Part shown: positions 13,250 to 13,413 of the stretch, in pieces
Numbering within the stretch: position 1 is the first letter of the stretch
How the letters are laid out: each line of letters begins with the position of its first letter
Assembly: GCA_023389545.1 (NCBI GenBank)
Contig: JAEWEI010000006.1
Location: forward strand, 1-13,413
Reading direction: 5' to 3'
DNA from: Actinomycetes bacterium
GTDB lineage: Bacteria; Actinomycetota; Actinomycetes; Actinomycetales; Cellulomonadaceae
Length of the DNA: 13,413 nt
Notes under the pieces: model-generated
What the model was told of the DNA's origin: nothing
What the model saw: the letters and a program-made list of their open reading frames with translations, nothing else
The model's database searches: none
Position numbers and translations under genes: made by a program

Positions 13250-13278
13250 GGGGCACGCCGCTGTCGAGGCGTCGCCCC
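13250..13278 (+). terminator. Terminator-like hairpin after the 12743-13237 gene
   Basis: GGGGCACGCC (13250-13259) pairs with GGCGT-C-GCCCC (13268-13278): ten base pairs with one bulged C and an 8-nt loop. It lies 13 nt after the stop codon at 13235-13237. No T-run follows, as with the livF/livK terminator. Confidence 0.5.
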
Positions 13279-13297
13279 TCACGCGCCGCAGGCGGCC

Positions 13298-13413
13298 GTG
13301 ACGTCCGCTCCGGTGAAGGGCTCACGGCCCGCCGCCCTCGTCCGCGCGGGGGCGGGCGCCGCCGTGGTGGGCTGCCCGGTGGCCGCGGTGGTGGGCCCTG
13401 CCGTGGCCGCCGT
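13298..13413 (+). CDS. Partial hypothetical protein, signal-peptide-like N-terminus
   Basis: From GTG at 13298 the frame stays open to the window edge (38 codons) with strongly GC-biased third positions. It encodes a short basic start (VKGSRPAALVR) and a hydrophobic Ala/Val stretch (GAAVVGCPVAAVVGPAVAAV), as in a secretion signal. A second GTG at 13313 could be the start; neither has a good SD. The opposite strand is also open, ending at a TGA at 13279-13281 with an Ala/Thr-rich reading, so the strand is not settled. Confidence 0.35.
   Translation, partial: MTSAPVKGSRPAALVRAGAGAAVVGCPVAAVVGPAVAA

Noticed and set aside
1..13413. Mobile element, phage, CRISPR array or defence island
   Set aside because: No transposase, integrase or Cas motifs, no regularly spaced repeats and no composition shift. 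The tRNA at 11802 shows no adjacent integrase or repeated 3' end that would mark an attachment site.

Overview
The window is very GC-rich DNA with strongly GC-biased third codon positions, many GTG starts, an ANTAR response regulator and an actinobacterial-type DNA polymerase I. This points to an actinomycete, most likely a Micrococcales/cellulomonad-like organism; the family-level placement is inference. It reads as ordinary chromosome. I see no transposase, integrase, phage gene, CRISPR array or composition break.

Layout. Positions 1-1023 (minus strand) hold a DUF485 membrane protein and the 5' part of an ActP-type acetate/cation symporter, joined by a 4-bp GTGA overlap; a strong 5'-UTR hairpin abuts the first gene's Shine-Dalgarno (SD). 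Positions 1162-3909 (minus) hold polA. A PaaI-type thioesterase (3929-4333, plus) starts 19 bp from polA, back to back. It collides tail to tail with a GNAT acetyltransferase (4246-4953, minus), with an 88-bp antisense overlap. A 323-bp non-coding stretch leads into the livH-livM-livG-livF operon (5277-9425, plus). The substrate-binding lipoprotein livK (9490-10749) is a separate convergent unit on the minus strand, and one symmetric terminator hairpin lies between them. Then come pdtaR-like ANTAR regulator (10971-11675, minus), a 74-nt tRNA with anticodon CAA (11802-11875, plus), a Cys-containing lipoprotein of unknown function (11880-12641, minus), a small divergent protein with an Xre/MbcA/ParS-like C-terminus (12743-13237, plus), a terminator-like hairpin, and an unresolved partial reading frame at the right edge.

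How the parts work together. LivK on the outer face would deliver a branched-chain or related amino acid (or amide) to the LivH/LivM channel, driven by the LivG/LivF ATPases. ActP with its DUF485 partner would take up acetate or a related short carboxylate. PolA serves repair and Okazaki fragment maturation. PdtaR would act as a phosphorylation-controlled RNA-binding antiterminator; its kinase PdtaS is not in the window.

No clearly new multi-gene system is visible. The most unusual items are: a LivH permease carrying its own signal peptide and an extracytoplasmic beta-sandwich-like domain; a tRNA-Leu(CAA)-like gene with a short variable loop; and the hairpin next to the DUF485-actP SD.
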